Notes: generated by a model not told the origin, from the letters alone. A stretch of 34,090 nt of DNA from Rhodospirillaceae bacterium (GCA_008012315.1 SSEL01000093.1:1-34090); one strand, 5' to 3'; positions 1 to 8,013 are shown, counted from the stretch's first letter. Made by a program: numbers and translations.

Positions 1-152
1 GGGCCTGATTGCCGGGCCACCCGCAACCACAATTCCTGGATGATATCCTCGGCCATGCTGGTCGAGCCGATGCGCCGGGCGAGGAAGACCTTCAGCTCCG
101 TATAATGGGCTTCGACCGCGCCCGCCAGGGAAAGGGATGACCAAGCCTGCAT
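1..152 (-). CDS. FecI-like ECF RNA polymerase sigma factor (N-terminal part, cut by window edge)
   Basis: Only the first 50 codons are inside the window. Reading leftward from the ATG at 152, the protein begins MQAWSSLSLAGAVEAHYTEL and continues with LARRIGSTSMAEDIIQELWL. This matches region 2 of FecI-type extracytoplasmic-function sigma factors, where a tyrosine-bearing helix is followed by an AED-hydrophobic-hydrophobic-QE core that contacts the -10 element. The ATG is supported by a GAAGAG Shine-Dalgarno six bases upstream, and no other start codon lies in frame nearby. Members of this family usually switch on a TonB-dependent siderophore receptor together with a FecR anti-sigma factor. 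Those genes would lie beyond base 1 and cannot be seen. The Fur-box-like site 45 bases upstream fits control by iron. The family call is good; the target receptor is unknown. Confidence 0.8.
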   Translation of the reverse strand, partial: MQAWSSLSLAGAVEAHYTELKVFLARRIGSTSMAEDIIQELWLRVARQSG

Positions 153-196
153 GACGAACTCTTCACTGCTGCCGGTGACAGCAGCCGCGGCAAGCT

Positions 197-215
197 GATA
201 ATGAGAATTACTCGC
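197..215 (-). promoter_or_regulatory. Putative Fur box upstream of the FecI-like gene
   Basis: The 19 bases GATAATGAGAATTACTCGC match the classical Fur consensus GATAATGATAATCATTATC at 14 of 19 positions, with the left half-site intact. The site lies 45 bases upstream of the ATG at 152, where a Fur repressor would block the sigma-factor promoter. It sits in an AT-rich island within GC-rich DNA. It is inferred from sequence only. Alphaproteobacteria may use RirA or Mur instead of Fur for iron control. Confidence 0.5.
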
Positions 216-314
216 AATCTAGCCGCGGAGTCAAGGGATGGCCTGGACGGATTGTGGGGCCGATATGAAGGGGAGAAGGCCCTATGGCGACCCTGGCGGA
301 CGCCGGCCGGGGCG

Positions 315-1106
315 TCATTCCATATCGCGCAGGGCTTTATCCCAGAGCCAGGGATTGCGGCGGGCGGCCTGGAATGTCGGGCAGCGGCGCAGGCCCGCCA
401 GCAGCAGGTTGCCGATCAGCCGGCCGGGCCAGGCGAGGGGGAGGCTGAACTGCAGGACCAGGATCAGGCGCGGCTCGTCGCTGTCATTGCGCGCTGCCGC
501 CGGATAGCTGTCGTCGAACATCAGGCATTTGCCTTCGATCCAATAGCCGGTCCATTGCCGCCGGCTTTGGCTCTCGGTCCAGCCGGGACCCGGCTCCCCG
601 GCCTGCGCGGTCGGTGCCTCGCCGGGGGTCTTGTCATCGACGGTCAGGCGGCAGCTTTTCCATTCGTCGGGCACACTGAGCGCGAGATGGCAGGTCAGCA
701 GCCGGCGGGTCGCCGCGCGCGGTCCGGCGGCATAGCCGTCCGCCTCCAGCTGCGCGAAATAGGCGGTCTGCAGGCCGGGAATATGTTCGAGATGCCAGAT
801 CGTCTGCGGGCAATGGCGGCAATTCTCCGCCACCCGGTAGCCATAGCACCACAGCATCGCCGATTGTTGGAGGTGATGGGTCTCGCCACGCGGCTGGCGC
901 TGCAGCAGGGATTGCGCTTCCTCGCGGATCGCCGCCCAATGCTGTTCCAGCTCTGCGGTCCAGGGAAACGTCTCGGCTTGGAGAAACGGGGTTTTGCCGA
1001 TGCAGGGCCGGCCCGCAACCAGCCGGTCGACCTTCGGCCGGCATTTCAGCGCCAGCCGGAACAGCCATTCATGCAATCCCGTTGCGTTGATATCGATCGC
1101 TTTCAT
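315..1106 (-). CDS. Aspartyl/asparaginyl beta-hydroxylase-like protein with a missing iron ligand
   Basis: A 263-residue protein of the AspH/LpxO-like double-stranded beta-helix family (Asp_Arg_Hydrox), whose members use 2-oxoglutarate and Fe(II) to hydroxylate side chains or lipid A acyl chains. Family landmarks are TFPWTAELEQHW near residues 46-57, the first iron histidine in TCHLAL (H140), the WxEGKCLMFDDS block (about 189-200), and the 2-oxoglutarate arginine in NDSDEPRL (R213). The family normally reads FDDS-x-x-H for the second iron ligand. Here the stretch is FDDSYPAAARN, so alanine 203 occupies the histidine position. The aspartate that usually follows the arginine strand is also changed (LVLQF). 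The protein may be inactive as a standard oxygenase or use another ligand. It has no signal peptide and stands alone, divergent from the gene at 1287. A GGACCGGG precedes the ATG. Confidence 0.75.
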   Translation of the reverse strand: MKAIDINATGLHEWLFRLALKCRPKVDRLVAGRPCIGKTPFLQAETFPWTAELEQHWAAIREEAQSLLQRQPRGETHHLQQSAMLWCYGYRVAENCRHCPQTIWHLEHIPGLQTAYFAQLEADGYAAGPRAATRRLLTCHLALSVPDEWKSCRLTVDDKTPGEAPTAQAGEPGPGWTESQSRRQWTGYWIEGKCLMFDDSYPAAARNDSDEPRLILVLQFSLPLAWPGRLIGNLLLAGLRRCPTFQAARRNPWLWDKALRDME

Positions 1107-1252
1107 CCCGGTCCTTCACGGCTTGCCCGTGACGCAAACCCTTCACTCTCTTGTGACAGAAAGCATCCGGCAGGTAAAGTGGCGCGCAAGTTTTGACGAT
1201 CAACTGTCATTGGCTGCCATATCGCAGCGGTCCGATCTTATCGGCCGGCCGC

Positions 1253-1280
1253 TTGCATCAACCCCGGCATCCGCTATGCT
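1253..1280 (+). promoter_or_regulatory. Possible sigma-70-type promoter giving a leaderless mRNA
   Basis: TTGCAT (1253-1258) and TATGCT (1275-1280) are separated by 16 bases. The -10-like box ends six bases before the ATG at 1287, so transcription would begin at or near the start codon, and no Shine-Dalgarno is visible. The -35 match is poor (3 of 6), so this is tentative. Confidence 0.25.
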
Positions 1281-1286
1281 CTGCGC

Positions 1287-1493
1287 ATGGAAGACGTCAA
1301 CTTGGATCCGGCCCTGATGGGGCGATTGGCAAAGGCCGTGGGTTTTATCTGTGGTCCCACCCATGCTTGCACCGTTGCGCTCAGCAAGGCGGCGGAGAGC
1401 GGTGCGCCGGCGGATATCAAGCGGGCCCGCGCGCAATTCCTGAAATTGAAACATGCCGAGCGCCAGGGCGCCCTGGCCATGCTGGCCGATTGA
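1287..1493 (+). CDS. Small conserved-type hypothetical protein, 68 aa
   Basis: A 68-residue soluble protein that I do not recognise. It has no membrane segment or signal peptide and is probably mostly helical: an N-terminal acidic stretch, a GFICGPTHAC segment with Cys22, His26 and Cys28 close together, then a basic helix rich in Lys and Arg (DIKRARAQFLKLKHAERQ). Codon use has the GC-rich third positions of its neighbours, and the frame ends 28 bases before the methyltransferase ATG at 1522, so the two are probably cotranscribed. The clustered Cys-His-Cys could hint at metal binding, but this is not demonstrated. There is no clear ribosome binding site. Confidence 0.6.
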   Translation: MEDVNLDPALMGRLAKAVGFICGPTHACTVALSKAAESGAPADIKRARAQFLKLKHAERQGALAMLAD

Positions 1494-1521
1494 GCGGCGG
1501 CCGGCTATTGCGAACGGCACC

Positions 1522-2142
1522 ATGACCGACCAGTCTCTCTTGAACGACCAACGTCTTTATTATCCCGCCACCGCCCGCAACCGCGATCCGATCCTGGCGG
1601 TGCTGCGCGCCAACCTGCCGCCGCGTGACCTGGTCCTGGAAATCGCCAGCGGGTCGGGCGAGCATGTCGTGCATTTCGCTGAGGCCCTGCCGCATCTCGA
1701 TTTCCAGCCCTCCGATCCCAGCATCGAGGCGGTGCGGAGCATCGATGCCTGGCGTCAATCGGCGGGTCTCGCCAATATCCGCCCGGCGATCACGCTCGAC
1801 GCCGCCGCCGCATCCTGGCCGGTCGAAAATGTGGATGCGATTCTTTGCATCAACATGATCCACATCTCGCCCTGGCAGGCGACCGAAGGCCTGATGCGCA
1901 ATGCCGCCGCCTGCCTGTCCCCGGGCGCGCCGCTTTATCTCTATGGCCCCTATAAGCGCGGCGGCCGGCACACCGCGCCCAGCAACGCGGATTTCGATGC
2001 CAGTCTCAAGGCCCGCGATCCCGCTTGGGGCTTGCGTGATCTGGAAGCGGTGGCTGCCCTGGCCGCGGATGCCGGCTTTTCCGCACCCGCCGTGACCGAG
2101 ATGCCGGCCAATAATCTCAGCGTCGTGTTCCGCCGGATTTGA
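1522..2142 (+). CDS. DUF938 family class I SAM-dependent methyltransferase-like protein
   Basis: A 206-residue protein. It opens with the DUF938 signature in which RLYYPATARNRDPIL precedes the Rossmann fold. The SAM-binding motif I is VLEIASGSGEHVVHFA (about residues 37-52), followed by an acidic motif in LDFQPSDPS and the conserved CINMIHISPW block near 112-121, then LYLYGPYKRGG. The length is usual for DUF938, which is about 200 residues. The substrate is unknown for the whole family. The ATG at 1522 is preferred over upstream in-frame codons because homologues begin just before this RNR motif. It follows the small gene at 1287 by 28 bases and probably shares its transcript. It is cytosolic, with no signal peptide. 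Confidence 0.85.
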   Translation: MTDQSLLNDQRLYYPATARNRDPILAVLRANLPPRDLVLEIASGSGEHVVHFAEALPHLDFQPSDPSIEAVRSIDAWRQSAGLANIRPAITLDAAAASWPVENVDAILCINMIHISPWQATEGLMRNAAACLSPGAPLYLYGPYKRGGRHTAPSNADFDASLKARDPAWGLRDLEAVAALAADAGFSAPAVTEMPANNLSVVFRRI

Positions 2143-2337
2143 GCCGGGTCCACCCGCGACATCTTCCTCCTGAGACACCTCTCTCGGAAGACAGCTTCCT
2201 GGAGAGAATTCCCATCTATGGGTTTTCTTGACCTGGGTTCCGATATAGGCTGGCCTCACGATCCGGCTGGCCGGTAGGATGACCGGCTTCGAAGCTGGCA
2301 ATGATAAGAATCAAGGCTAATAAGGGAGGCGAGGAGA

Positions 2338-3288
2338 ATGAAATATTGGTCAGGTGCCCGATTCGGTTTCGTCGCGGCAATGTTGTGTCTGTCGCCCGTC
2401 GCGGCATCGGCAGATGACTACATCAATATTCTCACAGGCGGACAATCGGGGGTCTATTATCCGCTCGGCGTCGCGATGGAAAAACTGTTCGCCGATAATA
2501 TTCCGGATTCCAGCCCCTCGGTGCAGGCGACCAAGGCCTCTGTCGAAAATCTGAACCTGTTGCAGGACGGCAAGGGCGAGATCGCCTTCACGCTGGGCGA
2601 TTCCCTGGTTTTCGCCGCCAAGGGTGACAGTGAGGCGGGCTTCAAGAAGCCGCTCGACAAGCTTCGCACCTTGGCCGCCATCTATCCGAATTACATTCAG
2701 ATCGTCGCCTCGAAGGAATCCGGCATCAAGACTTTGGCCGATCTCAAGGGCAAGCGGCTGTCGGTCGGCGCGCCGCGCTCCGGCACCGAACTCAATGCCC
2801 GGGCGATCCTGCATGGCGCCGGGCTGTCTTATGAGGATCTGGCCAAGGTCGAATACCTGCCTTTTGCCGAATCCGTCGATCTGATGAAGAACCGCCAGCT
2901 CGATGCGACCTTGCAATCGGCCGGCCTCGGTGTCGCCTCGATCCGCGATCTCGCCTCCTCGGTCGATATCGTCGTGGTCGAGGTGCCGGAAGACATCATC
3001 CAGAAAGTCGGCGCGCCTTATATGTCCGTGACGATCCCGGCCAATACCTATACCGGCCAGGACAAGGATGTGAAGACGGCGGCGGTGGGCAATTACCTGG
3101 TCACCCGCGCGGATGTCTCGGACGATCTCGCTTACGGCATGACCAAGGCAATTTTCGACCACCTCGACCGCTTGACGGCAGCCCATGCCGCCGCCAAGGG
3201 GATCAAGCTGGAAAACGCCGCCAAGAATCCGCCCGTGCCGCTGCATCCGGGGGCGGAAAAATACTTCAAGGAAAAGAACGCACTCTGA
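2338..3288 (+). CDS. TAXI family TRAP transporter solute-binding protein
   Basis: A 316-residue periplasmic binding protein. A signal peptide covers residues 1-25 with a likely cut after ASA. The mature protein starts DDYINILTGGQSGVYYPLG, the hallmark of TAXI-type TRAP receptors, in which the TGG..G.YYP block forms part of the ligand pocket. It continues with the LADLKGKRLSVGAPRSGTE block around residues 135-153 and the GGxGVxS-like turn in SAGLGVASIRDLA. GGCGAGGAG provides a strong ribosome binding site just before ATG. The protein captures an organic anion and delivers it to the permease encoded 82 bases downstream, using the ion gradient rather than ATP. TAXI ligands are poorly known (glutamate and dicarboxylates in studied cases). 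The substrate here is not determined. Confidence 0.92.
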   Translation: MKYWSGARFGFVAAMLCLSPVAASADDYINILTGGQSGVYYPLGVAMEKLFADNIPDSSPSVQATKASVENLNLLQDGKGEIAFTLGDSLVFAAKGDSEAGFKKPLDKLRTLAAIYPNYIQIVASKESGIKTLADLKGKRLSVGAPRSGTELNARAILHGAGLSYEDLAKVEYLPFAESVDLMKNRQLDATLQSAGLGVASIRDLASSVDIVVVEVPEDIIQKVGAPYMSVTIPANTYTGQDKDVKTAAVGNYLVTRADVSDDLAYGMTKAIFDHLDRLTAAHAAAKGIKLENAAKNPPVPLHPGAEKYFKEKNAL

Positions 3289-3369
3289 TCGCGTCGAGGC
3301 CAACGGCGGCGGGGAACCTGCCCGCCCGCCGGACGGCCAATGGCGACATTATCCTCGGGGAGAGACTGC

Positions 3370-5493
3370 GTGGGTGAGACGACTGCTGCCGGGTCGCCGG
3401 CCGTAACGAGCATCGATCAAGAGCCGAATCCCCATGAGATCGGCTGGGGCAAAGGCCGGGGCGCCGTCCTCATGATGGCGGTCGCCGTGGCCTTTTCCGT
3501 CTTTCAGCTTTGGACGGCAGCCTATTCGCCCTTGCCCAGCCAGATCATCCGCGCGGTTCATGTCGGCTTCCTGCTCCTGCTGCTGTTCGGCCTGACGGCC
3601 AATGCCGTGCCATCGCGCAAATTGCGGGTTGCCTCCTTCATTCTCCTCGGCATCGTCGGCTTCGCCACCGGCCTTTACCAGTGGATCTTCTATGTCGATA
3701 TCGTCGTCACCCGGGCGGGCGATCCCAACCTGATCGACCTGATTGTCGGTGCCATCACCGTTTGCCTGGTCTTCATTGCCGGCTATCGCATGATGGGGCC
3801 GTCACTGCCGGTCATCTGCGCGATCTTCCTGCTATACGGCTTGTTCGGGCATCTGCTGCCGCATCCGCTCGGACACCGTCCTTTCGGTTACGACCAGATC
3901 ATCGAGATTCTTTATCTCGGCACCGAAGGCATCTACGGCACGCCGACCTATGTCTCGTCGAGCTACATCTTCCTGTTCATCCTGTTCGGCTCGTTCCTGG
4001 AACGCGCCGGCATGATCAAGCTGTTCACCGTTCTTGCGCTCAGCCTGGTCGGCCATACCCAGGGCGGCCCGGCCAAGGTCGCCGTCGTCTCTTCCGCTTT
4101 GATGGGCACGATCAACGGTTCGGGCGTCGCCAATGTGGTGACGACCGGACAATTCACCATTCCCCTGATGAAGCGGTCGGGCTTCCGCTCAGCCTTTGCC
4201 GGCGGTGTCGAAGCGACGGCCTCGATGGGCGGTCAGATCATGCCGCCGGTCATGGGGGCGGTCGCCTTCATCATGGCGGAAACGATCAACGTTCCCTATG
4301 TGGATATCGCCCGCGCCGCCATCGTGCCGGCGGTCCTCTATTACCTGACGACGTTCTGGATGGTCCATCTGGAAGCTGGCCGGCTCGGCCTGTTCGGCCT
4401 GCCGCGCAAGGACCTGCCCAGCGGCCTGCTGGCGATCCGCCGGCAATGGTATCTGCTGCTGCCGCTGGCGGCTTTGGTCTTCCTGCTGTTCTCCGGCTAC
4501 ACGCCGCTCTTTGCCGGCATCGCCGGATTGGCGCTGACGACCGTGATCATTCTCGGCGTGGCGGTAACGCCGCGCCTCGGCCCGACGGCGTTGCGGATCG
4601 CCTTCTGGATCTGCCTCGGCCTCGTCTCGGCCATGTTCTTCCGCTATGGCATCAATCTCGTCCTGCTGCTGGTCGCGGCGCTCGTCCTCGTCAACCTGAC
4701 CGCCAAGGGCGGCCGGGAGACATTGCGCCTGACGGTGGACAGCCTGGCGGAAGGGGCGCGCAACGCCTTGCCGGTCGGCATCGCCTGCGCGCTGGTCGGC
4801 ATCATCATCGGCGTCCTGGCCCTGACTGGCTCGGCGACCACTTTCGCCCGCTTCATCGTGTCGATCGGCGAGACCTCGTTGTTCCTCTCGCTCATCCTCA
4901 CCATGATCACCTGCCTGATCCTCGGCATGGGCGTGCCGACCATTCCGAATTACATCATCACGTCGTCGATCGCCGGGCCGGCCTTGCTCTCGCTCGGCGT
5001 GCCGCTGATCGTCAGCCACATGTTCGTCTTCTATTTCGGCATCATGGCGGATCTGACGCCGCCGGTGGCACTGGCCGCTTTCGCTGCTGCACCCATCGCG
5101 CGGGAGAGCGGCATGAAGATCGGATTCCAGGCTGTGCGGATCGCCGTGGCCGGTTTCGTCGTGCCCTTCATGGCGGTCTATGCGCCCAGCCTGATGCTGC
5201 AACCGGGCGGCGCACTGGCCGGGGAAATCGGCTTCTGGCCGGCGGTTGCCTATAATATCGCCAAGGCGCTGCTCGCCATCGGTCTCTGGGGCATCGCCGC
5301 GATCGGCCATTTCGGCATCCGCCTTGCCTGGTGGGAGCGGATCGTCGCGGTTCTCGCCGCCGCCTTGCTGGTTGCGGCCGCACCGATAACCGACCAGATC
5401 GGCTTCCCCGCCTGCATCGCCTGTTTTGCCTGGTTCTTCTGGCGGCGGCGCCGCGCCGCATCGCTGCCCAGCCCCACCTTCGGCAGCGAGTGA
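3370..5493 (+). CDS. TRAP transporter permease, fused small and large (DctQ-DctM type) subunits
   Basis: A 707-residue polytopic inner-membrane protein with about 16-18 hydrophobic segments. It corresponds to the 4TM/12TM fused TRAP permease that pairs with TAXI binding proteins. The N-terminal part (about residues 35-150) is the small-subunit-like region. The rest is DctM-like, with typical glycine-rich turns such as GTINGSGVANVVTTGQFTIP, EATASMGGQIMPPVMGAVAF and LGMGVPTIPNYIITS. GTG at 3370 is chosen as start because GGGGAGAG lies five bases upstream; an ATG at 3340 in the same frame has no such site. The permease couples solute entry to an ion gradient. It follows the binding-protein gene and is followed after four bases by the DUF1850 gene, so the three form one operon. 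Confidence 0.92.
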   Translation: MGETTAAGSPAVTSIDQEPNPHEIGWGKGRGAVLMMAVAVAFSVFQLWTAAYSPLPSQIIRAVHVGFLLLLLFGLTANAVPSRKLRVASFILLGIVGFATGLYQWIFYVDIVVTRAGDPNLIDLIVGAITVCLVFIAGYRMMGPSLPVICAIFLLYGLFGHLLPHPLGHRPFGYDQIIEILYLGTEGIYGTPTYVSSSYIFLFILFGSFLERAGMIKLFTVLALSLVGHTQGGPAKVAVVSSALMGTINGSGVANVVTTGQFTIPLMKRSGFRSAFAGGVEATASMGGQIMPPVMGAVAFIMAETINVPYVDIARAAIVPAVLYYLTTFWMVHLEAGRLGLFGLPRKDLPSGLLAIRRQWYLLLPLAALVFLLFSGYTPLFAGIAGLALTTVIILGVAVTPRLGPTALRIAFWICLGLVSAMFFRYGINLVLLLVAALVLVNLTAKGGRETLRLTVDSLAEGARNALPVGIACALVGIIIGVLALTGSATTFARFIVSIGETSLFLSLILTMITCLILGMGVPTIPNYIITSSIAGPALLSLGVPLIVSHMFVFYFGIMADLTPPVALAAFAAAPIARESGMKIGFQAVRIAVAGFVVPFMAVYAPSLMLQPGGALAGEIGFWPAVAYNIAKALLAIGLWGIAAIGHFGIRLAWWERIVAVLAAALLVAAAPITDQIGFPACIACFAWFFWRRRRAASLPSPTFGSE

Positions 5494-5497
5494 GGCG

Positions 5498-5866
5498 ATG
5501 CCCGTCTGCTTGGCCGGGGCCGGGGCGCTGCTGCGCGTCGCCGCGACCACCTTCACCTTGAGCTGGACACATACGATCGAGAAGATCCCCTGGGTGGAAA
5601 GCTGGGCGATCTCGGACAAGACGCTGCTGTTGACCGAGGCGAGGGTCAAAGGTTCTGGCGCCGGGATGGAGCCGCCGCCCGAAGCGCGTCTCGTCGATGG
5701 CTGGTATGTCTGGCATCCCGAAAATCCGCAACGCCGGGAAATTGTCCTGCGCCGCGAACCGGTGGCCGGCGACTGGACCTTTTGCGCACCGACGGTGCCT
5801 TGCGCGCCGCTTGGCAAATTGCTGCCGCAGGATGCCGATCCGGTGACGATCAAACCCTGCGATTGA
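5498..5866 (+). CDS. DUF1850 domain protein of the TRAP-TAXI operon
   Basis: A 122-residue protein whose core SWTHTIEKIPWVESW (about residues 23-37) and EARVKGSGAGMEPP (about 47-60) match DUF1850, a small family found almost only beside TAXI-type TRAP transporters. The first 20 residues (MPVCLAGAGALLRVAATTFT) are hydrophobic enough to serve as a signal or anchor, so an exported location is likely. The ATG lies four bases after the permease stop, with GAGG overlapping the stop codon as ribosome binding site, which points to translational coupling. The function of DUF1850 is not established; context suggests an accessory role in the transporter. It is convergent with the phosphodiesterase gene that ends at 5875. 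Confidence 0.85.
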   Translation: MPVCLAGAGALLRVAATTFTLSWTHTIEKIPWVESWAISDKTLLLTEARVKGSGAGMEPPPEARLVDGWYVWHPENPQRREIVLRREPVAGDWTFCAPTVPCAPLGKLLPQDADPVTIKPCD

Positions 5867-5874
5867 GGCCGGGA

Positions 5875-6354
5875 TTATCGGATCGGCAGGTCGATCAGCT
5901 CTGCCGAAACCCGTTCACCGTCGATCCGTAATTTGCCGACTGCGATCGGCAGCTTGAAGCGGCGCGGTCCGGCACTGCCCGGATTGACGACGAGAACGCC
6001 GTTCTCGTCGCGGCAGAGCGGCTTATGCGAATGGCCGGCGACAATAACGCGGCAGCCGACCGGTGGCGGCATCTGCTTGAGATCCGCGGCATTGTGAATG
6101 ACGAAGATGGTGATGCCGCCGATCGTCAGCGTCGCGGTATCCCCCAAGGCGGCGGCCCAGGACCCGGTGTCGTTATTGCCCCGGATCGCCGTCACGGGTG
6201 CCAGCCGCGCCAGATCCTCAAGGATCGCCGCATCGCCGATATCGCCCGCGTGAATGATGCGGTCGCTGCCGGCAAGCGCGGCCAGGGCTTCCGGCCGCAA
6301 CAGGCCGTGCGTATCGGAGATGAGCCCGATGGTCGTGATGCGCGATGATGCCAT
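5875..6354 (-). CDS. YfcE/MJ0936-type metallophosphoesterase
   Basis: A 159-residue single-domain calcineurin-like phosphoesterase. Metal-binding motifs appear in order: GLISDTHG (Asp and His near residues 14 and 16), HAGDIGD (about 36-42), IRGNND (about 58-63), VIHN (about 85-88), GHSHKP (about 106-111) and the terminal NPGS (about 123-126). The size and motif order fit the YfcE family of small phosphodiesterases. One departure is VIHNAAD where many members have a His-Gly pair. The substrate cannot be assigned, since family members hydrolyse artificial phosphodiesters and few natural substrates are known. It is cytosolic and transcribed leftward on the same strand as matB, with 138 bases and a palindrome between them, so it may be a separate unit. 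Confidence 0.88.
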   Translation of the reverse strand: MASSRITTIGLISDTHGLLRPEALAALAGSDRIIHAGDIGDAAILEDLARLAPVTAIRGNNDTGSWAAALGDTATLTIGGITIFVIHNAADLKQMPPPVGCRVIVAGHSHKPLCRDENGVLVVNPGSAGPRRFKLPIAVGKLRIDGERVSAELIDLPIR

Positions 6355-6420
6355 GCCGGCATCTTGCCGCCGGTTCGGTGATGAGTCCAGGCTGGGAAGC
6401 TTCGGGTCCGGCCTCTACCA

Positions 6421-6449
6421 TGGCCCCTCGGACTTGATCCGAGGGGCCA
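6421..6449. repeat. Perfect 12-bp inverted repeat (REP-like palindrome) between yfcE-like gene and matB
   Basis: The arms TGGCCCCTCGGA and TCCGAGGGGCCA flank a CTTGA loop, and one more A/T pair extends the stem. The loop and core resemble the other intergenic palindromes of this window (for example at 17798-17820). It lies just beyond the matB stop codon, where a stem could end or stabilise the matB transcript. There is no T-tract. Confidence 0.75.
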
Positions 6450-6492
6450 TCGTGACGGTTGCACGGACGGCTGCCAGCATCAGCCGCGGTCA

Positions 6493-8013
6493 TCAGCCCT
6501 GGAACAAATCCTTGTAGCTCTCGCGCAGGATGTTCTTCTGCACCTTGCCCATGGTGTTGCGCGGCAGGTCTTCGAGGAAGGCGATGTGTTTCGGCTGCTT
6601 GTATCTGGCGAGCCGCTCGGCAAGCGCCGCGGAGATGTTGGCGGCGCTCACCTGGGCACCTTTCTCGCGCACGATGACCGCCACGACCGCTTCGCCGAAA
6701 TCGGGATGGGGCACGCCGATGACGGCGCTTTCCACCACGCCGGGCAGCAGGTCGATCTCGCTCTCGACTTCCTTGGGATAGACGTTATAGCCGCCGCTGA
6801 TGATCAGGTCCTTGCCCCGGCCGATGATATGCACATAGCCGCGCGCATCGATCTTGCCGAGATCGCCGGTGATGAAGAAGCCGTCGGCGCGGAATTCGGC
6901 CTTGGTCTTTTCCGGGTTGCGCCAATAACCCTTGAAGACATTCGGCCCCTTGATCTCCAGCATGCCGATCTCATCGGCGCCGATCACCTTGCCGGTCTCC
7001 GGTTCGGTGACGCGGATCGTGATGCCGGGGAGGGGGAAGCCGACCGTGCCGGCGATGCGCTCGCCGTCATAGGGATTGGAGGTGTTCATATTGGTTTCGG
7101 TCATGCCGTAGCGTTCCAGGATGGCATGGCCGGTGCGGGTCCGGAACTGCTGATGCGTCTCGCTCAGGAGCGGCGCCGAGCCGGAGATGAAGAGGCGCAT
7201 ATGCGATGTCGCCTGGCGGTTGAGGCCGGGATGCTGCAGCAGCCGGACATAGAAGGTCGGGACACCCATCAGGCTGGTCGCGCGCGGCATCAGGCGCATG
7301 ATCTCATCGGCGTCGAAACGCGGCAGGAAGATCATCGAGGCGCCGGCGGCGAGGATGACATTGGTGGCGACGAACAGGCCATGGGTATGGAAGATCGGCA
7401 AGGCATGCAGCAGCACGTCATCGCCGGTGAAGCGCCAGTAATTCTTCAAGGTGGCGGCATTGGAGAACAGGTTGTCATGCGACAGCATCGCGCCCTTCGA
7501 GCGGCCGGTGGTGCCCGAGGTATAGAGAATGGCGGCGATATCGTCCGGGCCGTTGGCGGCATCGGCGAAATCCGCCGCCGTCACTTGGCGCATCGCCGTG
7601 GCCAGGCTGCCGCTGCCATCCGCCGCCATGGTCTCCAGCCGCTTGGTCTGGTGCTTCGTGGTCAGTGCGCCGATCTCATCGGCACGGCGCGGATCGCAGA
7701 CCACCATGACCGGCTCGGCATCGCCGATGAAATAATCCAGCTCGGCGGCGGTATAGGCGGTGTTGAGCGGCAGAAAGATGGCGCCGAGGCGGATGGTCGC
7801 CAGGTAAAGCAGGATCGCCTCGACGCTTTTTTCCACCTGGACCGCCACGCGGTCGCCGGGGGCGACGCCCTTGCCGCGCAGCACATGGGCCAGTTGGGCG
7901 CTTTCCGCCATCAGGTCGCCATAGGTCAGCCGGCCGCCGCCGGGCCGTTCGATGCAGGTTTTCGCCAAAGCGGGAAAATGCCGGCTGAGGGAGGTGAAGA
8001 GATTCTGGCTCAT
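6493..8013 (-). CDS. matB: Malonyl-CoA synthetase (MatB), acyl-adenylate-forming enzyme
   Basis: A 506-residue member of the ANL (acyl-CoA synthetase) family that joins malonate, ATP and CoA to give malonyl-CoA. The start MSQNLFTSL and the run EKSVEAILLYLATIRLGAIF closely follow MatB of Rhodopseudomonas and rhizobia as I remember it. The ATP-binding loop is YTSGTTGRSKGAM (about 160-172), followed by LPIFHTHGLF, GVPTFYVRLL, the A5 block RYGMTETNMNTSNPYDG, the hinge GRGKDLIISGGYNVYPKEVE and the catalytic lysine region PRNTMGKVQKN near the end. ATG at 8013 is taken because homologues begin there; ATG at 8022 is an alternative, and neither has a strong ribosome binding site. No matA or matC is adjacent. 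The nearby TAXI transporter could supply dicarboxylate, but that is only an inference. It is divergent from the MscS gene. Confidence 0.9.
   Translation of the reverse strand: MSQNLFTSLSRHFPALAKTCIERPGGGRLTYGDLMAESAQLAHVLRGKGVAPGDRVAVQVEKSVEAILLYLATIRLGAIFLPLNTAYTAAELDYFIGDAEPVMVVCDPRRADEIGALTTKHQTKRLETMAADGSGSLATAMRQVTAADFADAANGPDDIAAILYTSGTTGRSKGAMLSHDNLFSNAATLKNYWRFTGDDVLLHALPIFHTHGLFVATNVILAAGASMIFLPRFDADEIMRLMPRATSLMGVPTFYVRLLQHPGLNRQATSHMRLFISGSAPLLSETHQQFRTRTGHAILERYGMTETNMNTSNPYDGERIAGTVGFPLPGITIRVTEPETGKVIGADEIGMLEIKGPNVFKGYWRNPEKTKAEFRADGFFITGDLGKIDARGYVHIIGRGKDLIISGGYNVYPKEVESEIDLLPGVVESAVIGVPHPDFGEAVVAVIVREKGAQVSAANISAALAERLARYKQPKHIAFLEDLPRNTMGKVQKNILRESYKDLFQG

Noticed and set aside
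201..1196. Long plus-strand open frame opposite the aspartyl-hydroxylase-like gene
   Set aside because: It is a shadow of the minus-strand gene: no domain, poor ribosome binding site, and the opposite strand shows clear family motifs.
2228..2254. TTGACC and TATAGG before the TAXI gene as a sigma-70 promoter
   Set aside because: The spacing is only about 10 bases, too short for a -35/-10 pair.
3340..3369. ATG at 3340 as start of the TRAP permease
   Set aside because: GTG at 3370 has GGGGAGAG at good spacing; the ATG has no ribosome binding site and adds ten unremarkable residues.
4189..5853. 554-codon minus-strand frame opposite the TRAP permease
   Set aside because: The translation is low-complexity Arg/Asp/Glu/Gln-rich, typical of antisense to GC-rich membrane-protein genes; the plus-strand permease is unmistakable.
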